From the NCBI GenBank assembly GCA_009760885.1, contig CM019696.1, forward strand, positions 44,291,358-44,355,357: DNA of 64,000 nucleotides, written 5' to 3'. The notes beneath the pieces are model-generated. The model ran no database searches, was not told where the DNA came from, and was given only the letters and a program-made list of their open reading frames with translations. Both the position numbers and the translations under genes were made by a program. Shown here in pieces: positions 33,777 through 45,476 of this stretch (position 1 is its first letter; each line of letters begins with the position of its first letter). The DNA comes from Achatina immaculata (lineage: Eukaryota > Mollusca > Gastropoda > Stylommatophora > Achatinidae).

Positions 33777-34596
33777 TTTTTTTCCTAAAGAATACTTAGC
33801 TGTAAATTGTAAGGTGTGACTTGTCCGACGGTGTGTGTCAGGAATGGATTTAGTAGAACGTGGAGACTTTAAATAGAGACCTGTGACATGTGGTCGGTGG
33901 GTTGTAACTGGGGGTGGTGGATGGGGAACCGGGAAAGGGAGAGAGATGATGCAATATTGACCTAGCTAGGAGAAGTTGAAACAGATGATTGGGGAAGAGG
34001 GGTTGTAGAGTGATGCTATGAGGAAGTTTGAAAAGTAAGAAGGGGTGGACTTTGTGCAGAGGTACTTTAATGATTGAAGATGATGTTACGTGTAACTAAA
34101 CAGTGAGTTTAACCCATGTGGTTCCAGCGTCCCATTATTTTGAATGCAGCGGTTCTCAAGTGCCAGGCGGCTTGTGTCATCTGCGTGACATTGTTTGATG
34201 GCTGTTACCAGAAAGTCAGATTTGCCTCTGTGGTTGAGACCATTGAAATGATTTGGGACTGGTTTTGAAGCATGCTGGGTGATGTCGTACAGATGTTTTT
34301 GCATGCGGTCCCCTAATCTGAGGCCAGTCTCACCAGTATATGTTATCCTGCATCTTTTGCAAACGATACCATATATCACATTACGGAACTCGCATGTGAA
34401 TCCCTCATGAAGAGTGAGGATAGTTTTGGGAAAGGTGATAGCTTTCGTTTCCCAGACTACAGGGCAGGTAACGCAGCGGGGGCGGTTACATTTTCTGGTG
34501 CCAACATATGTAAGGCTCTGCTTCAAGTGGCTGTGGACAAGGATGTCCTTAAGGTTTGGCTCACGTTTGTATGCCAATAGGGGCATACCTGCCCAA
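33776..34596 (-). mobile_element. Penelope-like element, 3' part, minus arm of an inverted pair
   Basis: On the minus strand it holds the end of the polymerase-endonuclease frame and about 300 bp of 3' untranslated sequence, ending in an AAAAAAA run at the 32-bp array. It meets a plus-strand copy of the same region head to head at about 34597. Compared with the plus arm it lacks the terminal segment with GGCTCACGCC. Confidence 0.88.
34086..34596 (-). pseudogene. Penelope-like polymerase C-terminus with GIY-YIG endonuclease
   Basis: Penelope-like retroelements join an RT to a GIY-YIG nuclease that nicks target DNA. The reading runs PLLAYKREPNLKDILVHSHL, KQSLTYVGTRKCNRPRCVTC (a Cys-rich linker typical of these elements), then the nuclease: VIYGIVCKRC, ITYTGETGLRLGDRMQKHLY, FNGLNHRGKSDF, and LENRCIQNNGTLEPHGLNS to the stop. 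This is the best preserved of the three copies, but the whole RT is missing. The frame runs on to 34664 only because it crosses the inverted junction. A product is unlikely. Confidence 0.88.
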
Positions 34597-34599
34597 GGA

Positions 34600-34985
34600 C
34601 TACCTGCCCTGTAGTCTGGGAAACGAAAACAATCACCTTTCCCAAAACTATCCTCACCCTTCACGAGGGATTCATATGCGAGTCCCGTAATGTGATATAT
34701 GTCATCGTTTGCAAAAGATGCAGGATAACATATATTGGTGAGACTGGCCTCAGATTAGGGGACCGCATGCAAAAACATATGTACGACATCACCCAGCATG
34801 CTTCGAAACCAGTCCCAAATCATTTCAATGGCCCCAACCACAGAGGCAAATCTGACTTTCTGGTAACAGCCATCAAACAATGTCACGCAGATGACACAAG
34901 CCGCCTTTCACTTGAGAACCGCTGCATTCAAAATTATGGGACGCTGGAACCACATGGGTTAAACTCGCTGTTTAGTTACACGTGA
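34600..34985 (+). pseudogene. GIY-YIG endonuclease domain, truncated
   Basis: Same domain as the minus arm: PVVWETKTITFPKTI, VIYVIVCKRC, ITYIGETGLRLGDRMQKHMY, FNGPNHRGKSDF, LENRCIQNYGTLEPHGLNS, stop at 34985. The Gly of the first motif is replaced by Val (YVIV for YGIV), so even the nuclease would probably be inactive. No initiation context or RT domain is present. Confidence 0.85.
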
Positions 34986-35377
34986 CATCATCTTCTTCAA
35001 TCATTATAGTACCTCTGCACAAAGTCCACCCCTTCTTACTTTTCAAACTTCCTCACAGCATCACTCTGCAACCCCTCTTCCCCAATCATCTGTTTCAACT
35101 TCTCCTAGCTAGGTCAATATTGCATCACACACTCTCTCTCCCTTCCTCGGTTCCCCATCCACCACCCCCAATTACAACCCACCGACCACATGTCACAGGT
35201 CTCTATTTAAAGTCTCCACGTTCTACTAAATCCATTCCTGACACACACCGCCGGACAAGCCACACCTTACAATTTACAGCTAAGTACTCTTTAGGAAAAA
35301 AAAAATTTTTTTAACAGCATTCATGTGAATCTATACTTTATCTCCTCTCTCTACTTCTTCGTCCTGTATGTTTTTGT

Positions 35378-35423
35378 ATGATTAAGGCTCACGCCGAAAC
35401 GTCATAACCTTGTAATCGTTAAG
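35378..35423 (+). ncRNA. hammerhead-like ribozyme motif of a Penelope-like element
   Basis: Contains ATGATTA, then a GGC-TCAC-GCC hairpin (stem II), then GAAACG and, 15 nt later, CGTT, which could pair with AACG as stem III. Penelope-like elements are known to carry hammerhead ribozymes. The core here departs from CTGANGA (A for C, T for G), so activity is doubtful. Confidence 0.35.
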
Positions 35424-35525
35424 TAATAAAGCTGCTCCTACTTTTTCCTGTTTTATACATTCTGATATCACAGCTTTACTGCAGTGCTTCGTGTATAGTT
35501 ATATACTTATACACTAATTATTGTG

Positions 35526-36505
35526 CTACTTTGTGGCACTGCCAAAACCTGGAAAAGATACATCACAGATAAATGGTACAGAGTGTTTGTCAAAACCTGG
35601 AAGAGATACATCACAGATAAATGGTACAAAGTGAATGCCCTGCAGAACACCATTAGCAAACTGCTGGAGAAGATAGCTGCTAGGAAAGTCTCCTTCTTGG
35701 AAGACAGCACTTTATGTGTGTCCCCCTGGGAGGACATACATGGCACACAGAAACATGGTGCAAACTCTGAAGTCTCTGCACATGAAGATTTCTAAAGGAG
35801 TTTACGAACATGCAAGTGTTGAAACATCACAGCTGAAAATTGCATACAAGAGAGTTCCATTTTACGTCCTACTGTATCAGCTACCAGAATTCAACATCCA
35901 TCTGTAAAACTGGTGGGCCGTTTCGTCGTGTTTAGAGAGTTGCTTTTGTGTGCGTGCGCGCGCTACTTTTTAAAATTTAACTCGGAACTAAATGTTCTTC
36001 ATTGACCTAATTAAACATCTGGCGCAGGGGAAACATCTCAGTGAACCCAGTGTTAAGTACAATCGTACCAGAGCCCCATTTAATACACTCATTTACGAAT
36101 CCCAGGTTCTCCATTTTAAGATGCGCATGGTATGCCAACAAGGGACTTAACTGTTAGAATCTGACACTCATACAGGCAACAACATGACATGATTAACAGC
36201 GAGTAGATAAGCTCGTGATCAATAATCATATATTCAACTTTAATGCACAACCAGACACGACGATATCATACACAAAGTGAGCAGAAAGCCAGAATGATAC
36301 GATTTACATCAAGCAAATATGATATGAACCAGTATGATGAACATCAATGCAATATGATCATATTCTCAGGCCCAAATAATGAACATGAAAAATTGATCAA
36401 ACACACAAGACCGTGAATAGACTGGTCTCATGGCAATCATAACAATTTTATACATTTACAGAAAGCCTCTGTAAAACCACAAATGTGCAATAGCACTGAA
36501 ACTTC
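35526..36505. other. unassigned sequence inside duplication copy 1
   Basis: A plus-strand frame (35523-35795, 90 codons), continued in another frame to 35907, contains a 48-bp direct repeat (35544-35639) giving KTWKRYITDKWY twice. I do not recognise the protein. The rest (35910-36505) shows no feature. Confidence 0.5.
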
Positions 36506-36512
36506 ACTTAAG

Positions 36513-38108
36513 AACCGCTGCATTCAAAATTATGGGACGCTGGAACCACATGGGTTAAACTCGCTGTTTAGTTACACGTGACATCATCTTCTTCAATCAT
36601 TATAGTACCTCTGCACAAAGTCCACCCCTTCTTACTTTTCAAACTTCCTCACAGCATCACTCTGCAACCCCTCTTCCCCAATCATCTGTTTCAACTTCTC
36701 CTAGCTAGGTCAATATTGCATCACACACTCTCTCTCCCTTCCTCGGTTCCCCATCCACCACCCCCAATTACAACCCACCGACCACATGTCACAGGTCTCT
36801 ATTTAAAGTCTCCACGTTCTACTAAATCCATTCCTGACACACACCGCCGGACAAGCCACACCTTACAATTTACAGCTAAGTACTCTTTAGGAAAAAAAAA
36901 ATTTTTTTAACAGCATTCATGTGAATCTATACTTTATCTCCTCTCTCTACTTCTTCGTCCTGTATGTTTTTGTATGATTAAGGCTCACGCCGAAACGTCA
37001 TAACCTTGTAATCGTTAAGTAATAAAGCTGCTCCTACTTTTTCCTGTTTTATACATTCTGATATCACAGCTTTACTGCAGTGCTTCGTGTATAGTTATAT
37101 ACTTATACACTAATTATTGTGCTACTTTGTGGCACTGCCAAAACCTGGAAAAGATACATCACAGATAAATGGTACAGAGTGTTTGTCAAAACCTGGAAGA
37201 GATACATCACAGATAAATGGTACAAAGTGAATGCCCTGCAGAACACCATTAGCAAACTGCTGGAGAAGATAGCTGCTAGGAAAGTCTCCTTCTTGGAAGA
37301 CAGCACTTTATGTGTGTCCCCCTGGGAGGACATACATGGCACACAGAAACATGGTGCAAACTCTGAAGTCTCTGCACATGAAGATTTCTAAAGGAGTTTA
37401 CGAACATGCAAGTGTTGAAACATCACAGCTGAAAATTGCATACAAGAGAGTTCCATTTTACGTCCTACTGTATCAGCTACCAGAATTCAACATCCATCTG
37501 TAAAACTGGTGGGCCGTTTCGTCGTGTTTAGAGAGTTGCTTTTGTGTGCGTGCGCGCGCTACTTTTTAAAATTTAACTCGGAACTAAATGTTCTTCATTG
37601 ACCTAATTAAACATCTGGCGCAGGGGAAACATCTCAGTGAACCCAGTGTTAAGTACAATCGTACCAGAGCCCCATTTAATACACTCATTTACGAATCCCA
37701 GGTTCTCCATTTTAAGATGCGCATGGTATGCCAACAAGGGACTTAACTGTTAGAATCTGACACTCATACAGGCAACAACATGACATGATTAACAGCGAGT
37801 AGATAAGCTCGTGATCAATAATCATATATTCAACTTTAATGCACAACCAGACACGACGATATCATACACAAAGTGAGCAGAAAGCCAGAATGATACGATT
37901 TACATCAAGCAAATATGATATGAACCAGTATGATGAACATCAATGCAATATGATCATATTCTCAGGCCCAAATAATGAACATGAAAAATTGATCAAACAC
38001 ACAAGACCGTGAATAGACTGGTCTCATGGCAATCATAACAATTTTATACATTTACAGAAAGCCTCTGTAAAACCACAAATGTGCAATAGCACTGAAACTT
38101 CACTTAAG
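36513..38108. repeat. 1596-bp tandem duplication, copy 2
   Basis: Identical to copy 1 as far as I can see, including the Penelope-like 3' end, the 48-bp internal repeat (37140-37235) and the unassigned frames. The right flank beyond 38108 is unique and leads into the 17-bp array. Confidence 0.95.
36974..37019 (+). ncRNA. hammerhead-like ribozyme motif, duplicated copy
   Basis: The exact duplicate, 1596 bp downstream, of the motif at 35378-35423, with the same core departures. Confidence 0.33.
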
Positions 38109-38181
38109 GACTCTTCCCACGAAGTATTGTGTGCAACAGCACTGAAAACTTCAAAATCTTTCTGCAAACACTCCTACTATA

Positions 38182-39030
38182 GGTTACTATCACCACGAGG
38201 TTACTATCACAACACGGTTACTATCACCACGAGGTTACTATCACCACGACATTACTATCACCACGAGGTTATTATCACCACGAGGTTACTATCACCACGA
38301 GGTTACTATCACAACAAGGTTATCACCACGAGGTTACTATCACCACGAGGTTACTATCACCACGAGGTTACTATCACCACGAGATTACTATCACTACGAG
38401 GTTTCTATCACCACGAGGTTTCTATCACTACGAGGTTACTATCACCACGAGGTTACTATCACCACGAGGTTACTATCACAACAAGGTTACTATCACAACA
38501 AGGTTAATATCACCACGATGTTACTTTCACCACGGGGTTACTATCACATCAAGGTTACTATCACAACACGGTTACTATCACCACAAAGTTACTATCACCA
38601 CGAGGTTACTATCACAACAAGGTTACTATCACAACAAGGTTACTATCACAACAAGGTTACTATCACCACGAGGTTACTATCACCACGGGGTTACTATCAC
38701 AACAAGGTTACTATCACCACGAGGTTACTATCACCACGACATTACTATCACCACGAGGTTACTATCACAACAAGGTTACTATCACAACAAGGTTACTATC
38801 ACCACGAGATTACTATTACCACGAGGTTACTATTACCACGAGGTTACTATCACAACAAGGTTACTATCACCACGAGGTTACTATCAGCACGAGGTTACTA
38901 TCACCACGAGGTTACTATCACAACAAGGTTACTATCACCAGGAGTTTACTATCACCACGACATTACTATCACCACGAGGTTACTATCACCATGAGGTTAC
39001 TATCACCACGAGGTTACTATCACCATGAGG
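38182..39030. repeat. 17-bp minisatellite, about 50 copies
   Basis: The unit is GGTTACTATCACCACGA, with a common variant ending ACAACAA. The two variants are intermixed in short runs. Long frames on the plus strand (142 and 158 codons) are repeat translations. Confidence 0.97.
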
Positions 39031-39276
39031 CTGGCCATAAATCACCTACCCCGCTGATGTATCGGACAAAGATGAATAGTCACAATAACACAGCATCAAT
39101 CAATTGAAAATGAAAGAACTTTATAACAATGCATGGGATTGTAAAATGTGATAGAAAAATTGTGATACTCAAAATGCTTGAAAACCGGAGGGTGGTGGGG
39201 GGGGGGGGGGAGGGGGGTGGTGCTTGGGCTTGGAAAATATTACAACACTATAACAGTGATACAGAGGAAGTCGACA
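39031..39276. other. unique spacer with a G-rich tract
   Basis: At about 39189-39220 runs of G (the longest 14) are separated by single T or A, a possible quadruplex former. Nothing else is seen. Confidence 0.7.
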
Positions 39277-39871
39277 GTATAACATCCATCACATAATAAT
39301 ATCCTTCCCAATATAACATCCATCACATAATAATATCCTTCCCAATATAACATCCATCACATAATAATATCCTTCCCAATATAACATCCATCACATAATA
39401 ATATCCTTCCCAATATAACATCCATCACATAATAATATCCTTCCCAATATAACATCCATCACATAATAATATCCTTCCCAATATAATATCCATCACACTG
39501 TAACATCCATTACAACATAACGTCCATTACAGTATAATATCAATCACAATAAAATATCTTCCACAACATAACATCCATCATAATATAATACCTATCACAA
39601 TATATTATAAATCATAGTATATTATACATCACAATATAGCATCCATCACATTATAACATCTATCACAATATAATATCCTTCGCAACATAATATCCCCCAC
39701 AAGATAACATCTATCACAATATAAAATTCATCGTAATATAACATCCATCACAACATAACATCTATCACAATATAACTTAATCACAATATAGCATCTATCA
39801 CAATATAACATCCATCATAATATTACATCTATCACAATATACTATTAACCATATTATAACATCTATCATAA
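39277..39871. repeat. 34-bp then 17-bp minisatellite, left part
   Basis: The first 210 bp are six near-perfect 34-bp units, each a diverged pair of 17-mers (AATATAACATCCATCAC and ATAATAATATCCTTCCC). The rest is a decayed 17-bp array of the AATATAACATCTATCAC type. Confidence 0.95.
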
Positions 39872-41575
39872 TATCAATAAATCAATCAAGTGCTGTGCCG
39901 TATGGCGTAGGCGATCATTTCTCTCCACAACTCCCTGTCTTTAAACTTGACTATGAGATCCGCTGGTGACTTTCTTCCTAGCCACACTGACAGCCCATCC
40001 AGTAACTTCTCTCTCTGTCTTCCTCTGTCTCTACTTCCCTCAGTTTTTCCAGTTGCCACAGTGTCTTCCAATTTTCCTCTTCTCGGGAAATGTCTTATAA
40101 ATCTAGCTTGTCTGCCTCTGATCTTTGCTATAATTTGCTTTTTAACTCCAGCCTCTCTTAAGAGAAATTCATTGGTTTTCTAAGCTGTCCATGGTACCTT
40201 CAACATCCTTCTTAAGAACCATATTCCATGGCCTCTATTTCTCGCTGTACTCTCTTATTCATAGACCATGCTTCATATCCATAAAGCAAAATTGGCTCGA
40301 TGTAACATTTAAGTACTCGGAATATTGTTTCCATTGATATGGATCTGTTGTCATTTTTCTGAAATGCTGACTTGGCCTGAGCATGTCTGCTTTTTATTTC
40401 GTTGTTACATTTCCCATCAGCTGTTATAATTTTTCCGAAGTACTTGAATCTATCAACTTCTTTCAGATTTGTGCCATCGATGGTAATGCTACATTTTTGT
40501 GGTATTCTTTTCTTTGAGATAACCATCACTTCAGTCTTCTTTTTGTTCAGGCTGAGATCTTTACTTTTACTATCACGAACCACAATGTCCAGAAGAGCCT
40601 GTAGCTCCCCTTCACTTTTAGCAATCAGAACTGTATCATCTGCATATCTTAAGTTGTTAGGTTGTACCCGCCAATTGATATTCCTGGCATGGTCTCTATA
40701 TTTCTCATTATGTTTTCGCTGTACAAGGAGAAGAGGTCAGGAGATAGAATACATCCTTGTCTCACTCCCAGTTTTATGTCTCGGAATGCTCCTATTTGGT
40801 TCTCAACCTTCATTGCTGCTGATTGCTGCAAGTATATATTTTGATGAGTTTCAGATCTTTCCCATCTATGTTGATGTCTTCCAGCATCCTTATAACTTCT
40901 GTGTGTCTCACTTTATCGAATGCTTTACAGTAGTATTGATGCATAAGTATAGGTCCGTTTTTATTTATATTGATCTTTCCATCATTGTTCTCAATATATA
41001 TATATATGGCATTACTTGTGCCTTTTCCTTCGACGAAGCCGCATTGTTCTTCAGCGATTTCTGGTTTTACTTTGCCCCTGATTGTTGTTCTTCATGTGTT
41101 TGATGGCTTCTTCCACTTCTGCTTTTAATATGGGAGGCCCTTCATTATTATTTCGTATATCTATTTCGCTTCTATTCTCCTCATAGAGTTCTCTAATGTA
41201 CTCGCACCATCGTACCATTATTTCATCTGTGTCCATTATTGTATGCCCTTCCTTTGACTTCAGGCAACCAGTCTTGTGGTATGCCCTTTTGTTTGTTAAC
41301 TCCTTTATTTGTTTGTACATATTTCTTGCGTCTCCTTGACGGTGTATCTCTATTTAATTGAATTTCTTATTTAGCCACTCTTCTTTAGCTTTATTGCATT
41401 TGTGTGTTATTTCTTTATTTATTTTGTCATATTCATCTTTATCTTCCTTAAGACTTCTCTACAGCATTATACCTATTATGTAATATGGTCCTATATTGTT
41501 TTTGTATTGTCTTATCTAACAGCTCTGTATCTAGTTCTTTGTTTTTAGCTGCTGCCTTTAACTTCTTTAGCTTGA
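39872..41575 (-). mobile_element. RTE-type LINE (first family), inserted in the 17-bp array
   Basis: Reads on the minus strand from 41575 to a (TTGAT)n tail at about 39872. In order: KKLKAAAKNKELDTELLDK (region before RT), MYKQIKELTNKRAYHKTGCL, YIRELYEENRSEIDIRN, then a jump to SKTRNR, RT motifs with YADD at 40635-40646, MVISKKRIPQKCSITIDGT, FKYFGKIITADGKC and the C-terminal RGRQREKLLDGLSVWLGRKS. Compared with the copy at 58346-60292 about 245 bp around the start of RT are deleted. Frameshifts and stops break the frame. The 17-bp array continues on both sides. Confidence 0.9.
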
Positions 41576-42106
41576 TAACATAACATCCATTATAATATAA
41601 CATCCATCACAATATAACATCTATCACAATATAACATGAATCACAGTATAAAATCTGTCACAATATAACATGTATCACAGTATAACATCTATCACAATAT
41701 AACATCTATCACAATATAACATCTATCACAGTATAACATGTATCACAATATAACATCTATCACAATATAACATGTATCACAATATAACATGTATCACAAT
41801 ATAACATCTATCACAATATAACATCTATCACAATATAACATCTATCACAATATAACATGTATCACAGTATAACATCTATCACAATATAACATCTATCACA
41901 ATATAACATCTATCACAATATAACATCTATCACAGTATAACATGTATCACAATATAACATCTATCACAATATAACATCTATCACAATATAACATCTATCA
42001 CAATATAACATCTATCACAATATAACATGTATCACAATATAACATGTATCACAATATAACATCTATCACAATATAACATCTATCACAATATAACATCTAT
42101 CACAAT
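41576..42106. repeat. 17-bp minisatellite, right part, about 31 copies
   Basis: The unit is CATCTATCACAATATAA with a CATGTATCACAGTATAA variant. It is the same array as left of the LINE and is much more homogeneous here. Confidence 0.96.
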
Positions 42107-42479
42107 ACGACAAAGGCCCTTTTTGCCCCTGATCCTGCCAATGACCTGGTAACTAAAACGAATTATTAAGCAAAGTTCCCGCCACACGTTTATACACGTG
42201 ACCAGCGACGCGTTAAGCTTGACCTCTTGGGTCGGCGGCTCCCAGAGCCCCCACCGAACACGCTGACACACCCACTCCCCGTTAACTTGGCAGCTCTCCA
42301 CTAGAGGGGGGCAGGGCGGTAGTTAGATGTGACAGTTGGGCATTTGAACTAACAACAATCACTCCAGGTCTGCCACAAGCTCATCATTATCACCAGTCAT
42401 CTTCAGTGTCTCCAAGGTTCAGATAAAAGAGTAACAGCCTCCATGACTGGTGTGTGTGTGTGTGTGGGGGGGGGGGAAC
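42107..42479. other. unique spacer with (TG)n and a G run
   Basis: A GC-richer stretch (42110-42330) with no recognised gene, then TG repeats and a G11-like run at about 42451-42476. Confidence 0.6.
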
Positions 42480-42518
42480 TACTACTTCTTCTTCTTCTTC
42501 TTCGTACGCATTGTCTGT

Positions 42519-43453
42519 CTATATCTGCAGTCCTGTCTCTTGGATAAATGTCACTGTTTTTTGTAGTTCATGTATGGAATCGAAGAGCTTGTCTTCTGTG
42601 GTGACTTCATTGGGCCAGTAATTATTTCTCAGTGTATTGTAGCTGGTGCAGTTCTGGAGGATATGTTCCACAGTTTGGGGCACCTGGGCACATGTACATA
42701 GATTAGTAGTACCAACCTTAAACTTTGTATACATATGACTTCGGAGACGGCTGTGTCCTGTTAGGAGACGGAAATGGTGACTTGTTCCTTTCTATTTACC
42801 ATGTGATAGTCATCATGTGGTGGTGTTTGTGGCTTCCTGTAGGTTTTTATCATGCTTTTTTCTGATTACAGGTGATTGGTATGTCTGGTTACTCCATTTC
42901 AGTGCTCTCTTTGGCCAGATGGTCAGCTTTCTCATTGCCTGGTATCCCACAGTGGGAGGGAATCCACTGCAAGGTGACTGTGTTGTGAGCCAATTTTTGA
43001 CAAGGCATCCTTAAGATCTGGTAGTTTGTTGCACTGAAGAGCTTCCAGTACTGATCTTGCATCTGTGAGAATTACTATGGAGGATGTATCAATTCTGGAG
43101 TCTGATAGTTTTTCAACCGCAGCAATAATTGCCATAACTTCTGCATCATAGCTGTTGCAGTATTTTCTAGTAGGTATGGAAATCTTGTCAGTGGTGTTGT
43201 TTGGATATTCAATATGTGCTCCTTCCCCTCCATTCTTTATGGCATTGTGTGCAGATCCGTCTGTATACACACGTATCCAGGTGTCACTAAGTGTGGCTGT
43301 TGATCTTACAAGACTGCTTTGCATCTCACCATTCTGCACACCTTTCACTTCAGTTTTAATAGTTATTTGTGTACCTTCTTTCCATGGTGTAGGCTCTGGT
43401 ACAGATGATAATGGAGCGACTACAGTTGGAAGGTCAGGTATCAGCTTACGCAT
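42519..43453 (-). pseudogene. LINE RNase H domain and C-terminal knuckle
   Basis: RNase H removes the RNA strand after reverse transcription. All four acidic positions are visible: VYTDGSAHNA (Asp), SYDAEVMAIIAAVEKL (Glu), ILTDARSVLEAL (Asp), and, after a frameshift near 42940, PGNEKADHLAK (Asp). The preceding TLQWIPSHCGI is the usual RNase H approach. The C-terminal knuckle is at 42519-42734. The frameshift separates the last Asp from the rest. Confidence 0.87.
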
Positions 43454-43489
43454 ACGCTTGGCCTGTTGAATGAAGCTGCTTCTTTTAAG

Positions 43490-45476
43490 TCATCCTAATG
43501 CCAAGTTATTGAATCTCTCCTTCAGGGGATGGCTTACAGAGCTAAGGAATTTCTCTCCCAAGATCATGAACTTTGTGTCTCTACGTTCCTTTAGCGCTTG
43601 AACACCAACTATTTTCTGGATTTCTACTACTGGTGTGGACCTCATGGCACCTGTGATAATCCGTAGTGACTGATTTTGTACCTTGTCTAGATATTTGCAG
43701 CGTAGTGTTTGATGCTGTGCACCAAGATGTTGAGCCATATTCTAAATGTGGTAGAATACTTTGCTGATATACATTCTTGAGGATTCTTTCACTAGCTCCC
43801 CATGTGGCTCCACTCAGTTTTCTTAATATGGCTAATTTTCTTCTGGCTTTTGCTTCTGCAATGCTGATGTGTTGCTTCCAGGTCAGTTTTGAGTCAAGAG
43901 TCACTCCTAAGTAAGTAGGTTGGTTGTCCATCCTTAAGGATATTTCATTTACAAAGATCTTACCTGCTTTCTGTTTAGATGAGAGAGTGAACAGAGTGGT
44001 ACTTGATTTCTCTGTGTTTATACTTACACACCATTTGTTTGTCCATGCTCTTTGTCTGCTGCTCTCTGGAGTCTCTGTGTAGCAACTGTCGCGTATTCAT
44101 CTGTACACCACATGATCAGATCATCTACATACAGTGCCGCTTTGATTCCATAGGGAAGTTCCTTGACCAGGTCATTAATGAATACCAGGAATGGTGTGGA
44201 TAAAAGGACTCCTCCTTATGGTACACCATTTCGCAGCAGTTCCTTCTGGCTTTTGTGTCCATCCATTACTACTCTAGCTCTTCTATTGTGTAAATAGGAC
44301 TTTATCCAGTTGTACAGTCTTCCATTCACATTGCAGTTTCTTAGTTTTCACAGCAGACTTTCTTCCATACTTTATCAAAGGCTTTCTTCAGGTCTATCCA
44401 CGCTTCTAGTGCAAGATTTTTCTCTTGGAATGCAACATCAGTCTCTTGAGAGAGATAGGTCACTTGATCTTCCGTACTGTAGTACTGCCTAAATCCTGCT
44501 TGTTGTGGAGCATAAAGGTTTTCACTTTCTAGGTACTGTTTTAGCCTCAGGTCAATGACGCGTTCCATCGTTTTGCATAGGCAGCTAGTGAGACTGATTG
44601 GCCTGTAGCTGGAGGCAGTATCACTGTTTTTCCCTGGTTTTAGCAGTGGTACCATGCTTGCTTCCTTCAGATTTGAGGTAACTTACCTGTGCTCCAGCAC
44701 ATATTGAAAATATCCAATATCTTTTCCATTTCTGCCATTCCCAGGTTCTTGATCATTTCATTGGACACTCCATCTGGTCCTGGTGATTTCCTTGGTTTCA
44801 GTTTACTAACTGCTAGGTCTAACTCACTGCGTGTGATTGGTGCATCCATGACCTCCACTTTTCTGACTTGTTCCTCTTCTTTCTGTGGGTCAATGCGCAC
44901 TGCACGCTCTTTCTCTGGATGGATATCAATGTTGCAGTCCTGTGCAAACATGCAAGCAAAGTGATCTGCTACCTGCTTACCTGTAAGAGTTTTCCCATCC
45001 TCTATTAGTGTAATCTTTGTACTTCTTCCAGTGCTCTCACTGTTTAACTGTTTGATTAGTTTCCACAGTTCTCTTCCATCCTTTTCAAAGTTTAGAGACT
45101 CTGTTTTCTCTCTCCAACTTTCCCGTCTGGCTTGCTGCTTGGGTCTCTGAAATTTGGCCTTAGCATGTTGGTAATTATTGTGGTGTTCTTGGCACGGTCT
45201 ATAGTCTACTTGCTTTCAAGCTGTTTCCACATCATTATAGAATTTTCCTAGCTTACTAGACCAGTATGGTTTATAGTCCCTACGAGCTCCACTGGGAATG
45301 GTTTCACGGGCGGCCTGAAGGATACAAGCATTGAATTCCTTCACTATGCTGTTAATATCCTTATCTTCTATAGACAACTGTCCCACCAGGATACCTGTAC
45401 GATGTCTGTACATTGTCCAGTTTGCTTTTTTTATAGTTCCATCAGGGGAGAGGGCTACTGCTGTTAAGGATTTCAT
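43490..45476 (-). pseudogene. LINE reverse transcriptase domain, frameshifted
   Basis: Pieces on the minus strand: NSIVKEFNACILQAARETI, LDLAVSKLKPRKSPGPDGVS, VPLLKPGKNSDTASSYRPIS, PQQAGFRQYYSTEDQ, AWIDLKKAFDKVWK (motif A Asp), NGVP-stop-GGVLL (the usual NGVPQG; the Gln codon is TAA at 44216-44218), LYVDDLIMWCT (catalytic YVDD at 44120-44131), TYLGVTLDSKLTWKQHI, and LPHLEYGSTSW. Catalytic residues survive, but a frameshift after DKVWK and several stops prevent expression. Confidence 0.88.

Larger units (their letters stand above)
34597..35525 (+). mobile_element. Penelope-like element, 3' part, plus arm of the inverted pair
   Basis: It starts at CTGCCCTGTAGTCTGGG inside the linker, contains the nuclease, a long 3' untranslated part, the hammerhead-like segment (35378-35423), an AATAAA word and a terminal 60-bp segment (ATCACAGCTTTACTGCAGTG to AATTATTGTGC) shared with the element at 53.1 kb. 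From 34917 on it lies in the 1596-bp duplication, so its 3' part occurs again at 36513-37121. Confidence 0.88.
34917..36512. repeat. 1596-bp tandem duplication, copy 1
   Basis: Runs from the end of the Penelope-like nuclease frame to unassigned sequence near 36512. All frames match copy 2 exactly. The junction falls at a shared word TTCACTTRAG (one mismatch) present at both parental ends. Confidence 0.95.

Noticed and set aside
34414..34664. Plus-strand frame MRIVLGKVIAFVSQ as a gene
   Set aside because: It is antisense to the Penelope-like nuclease.
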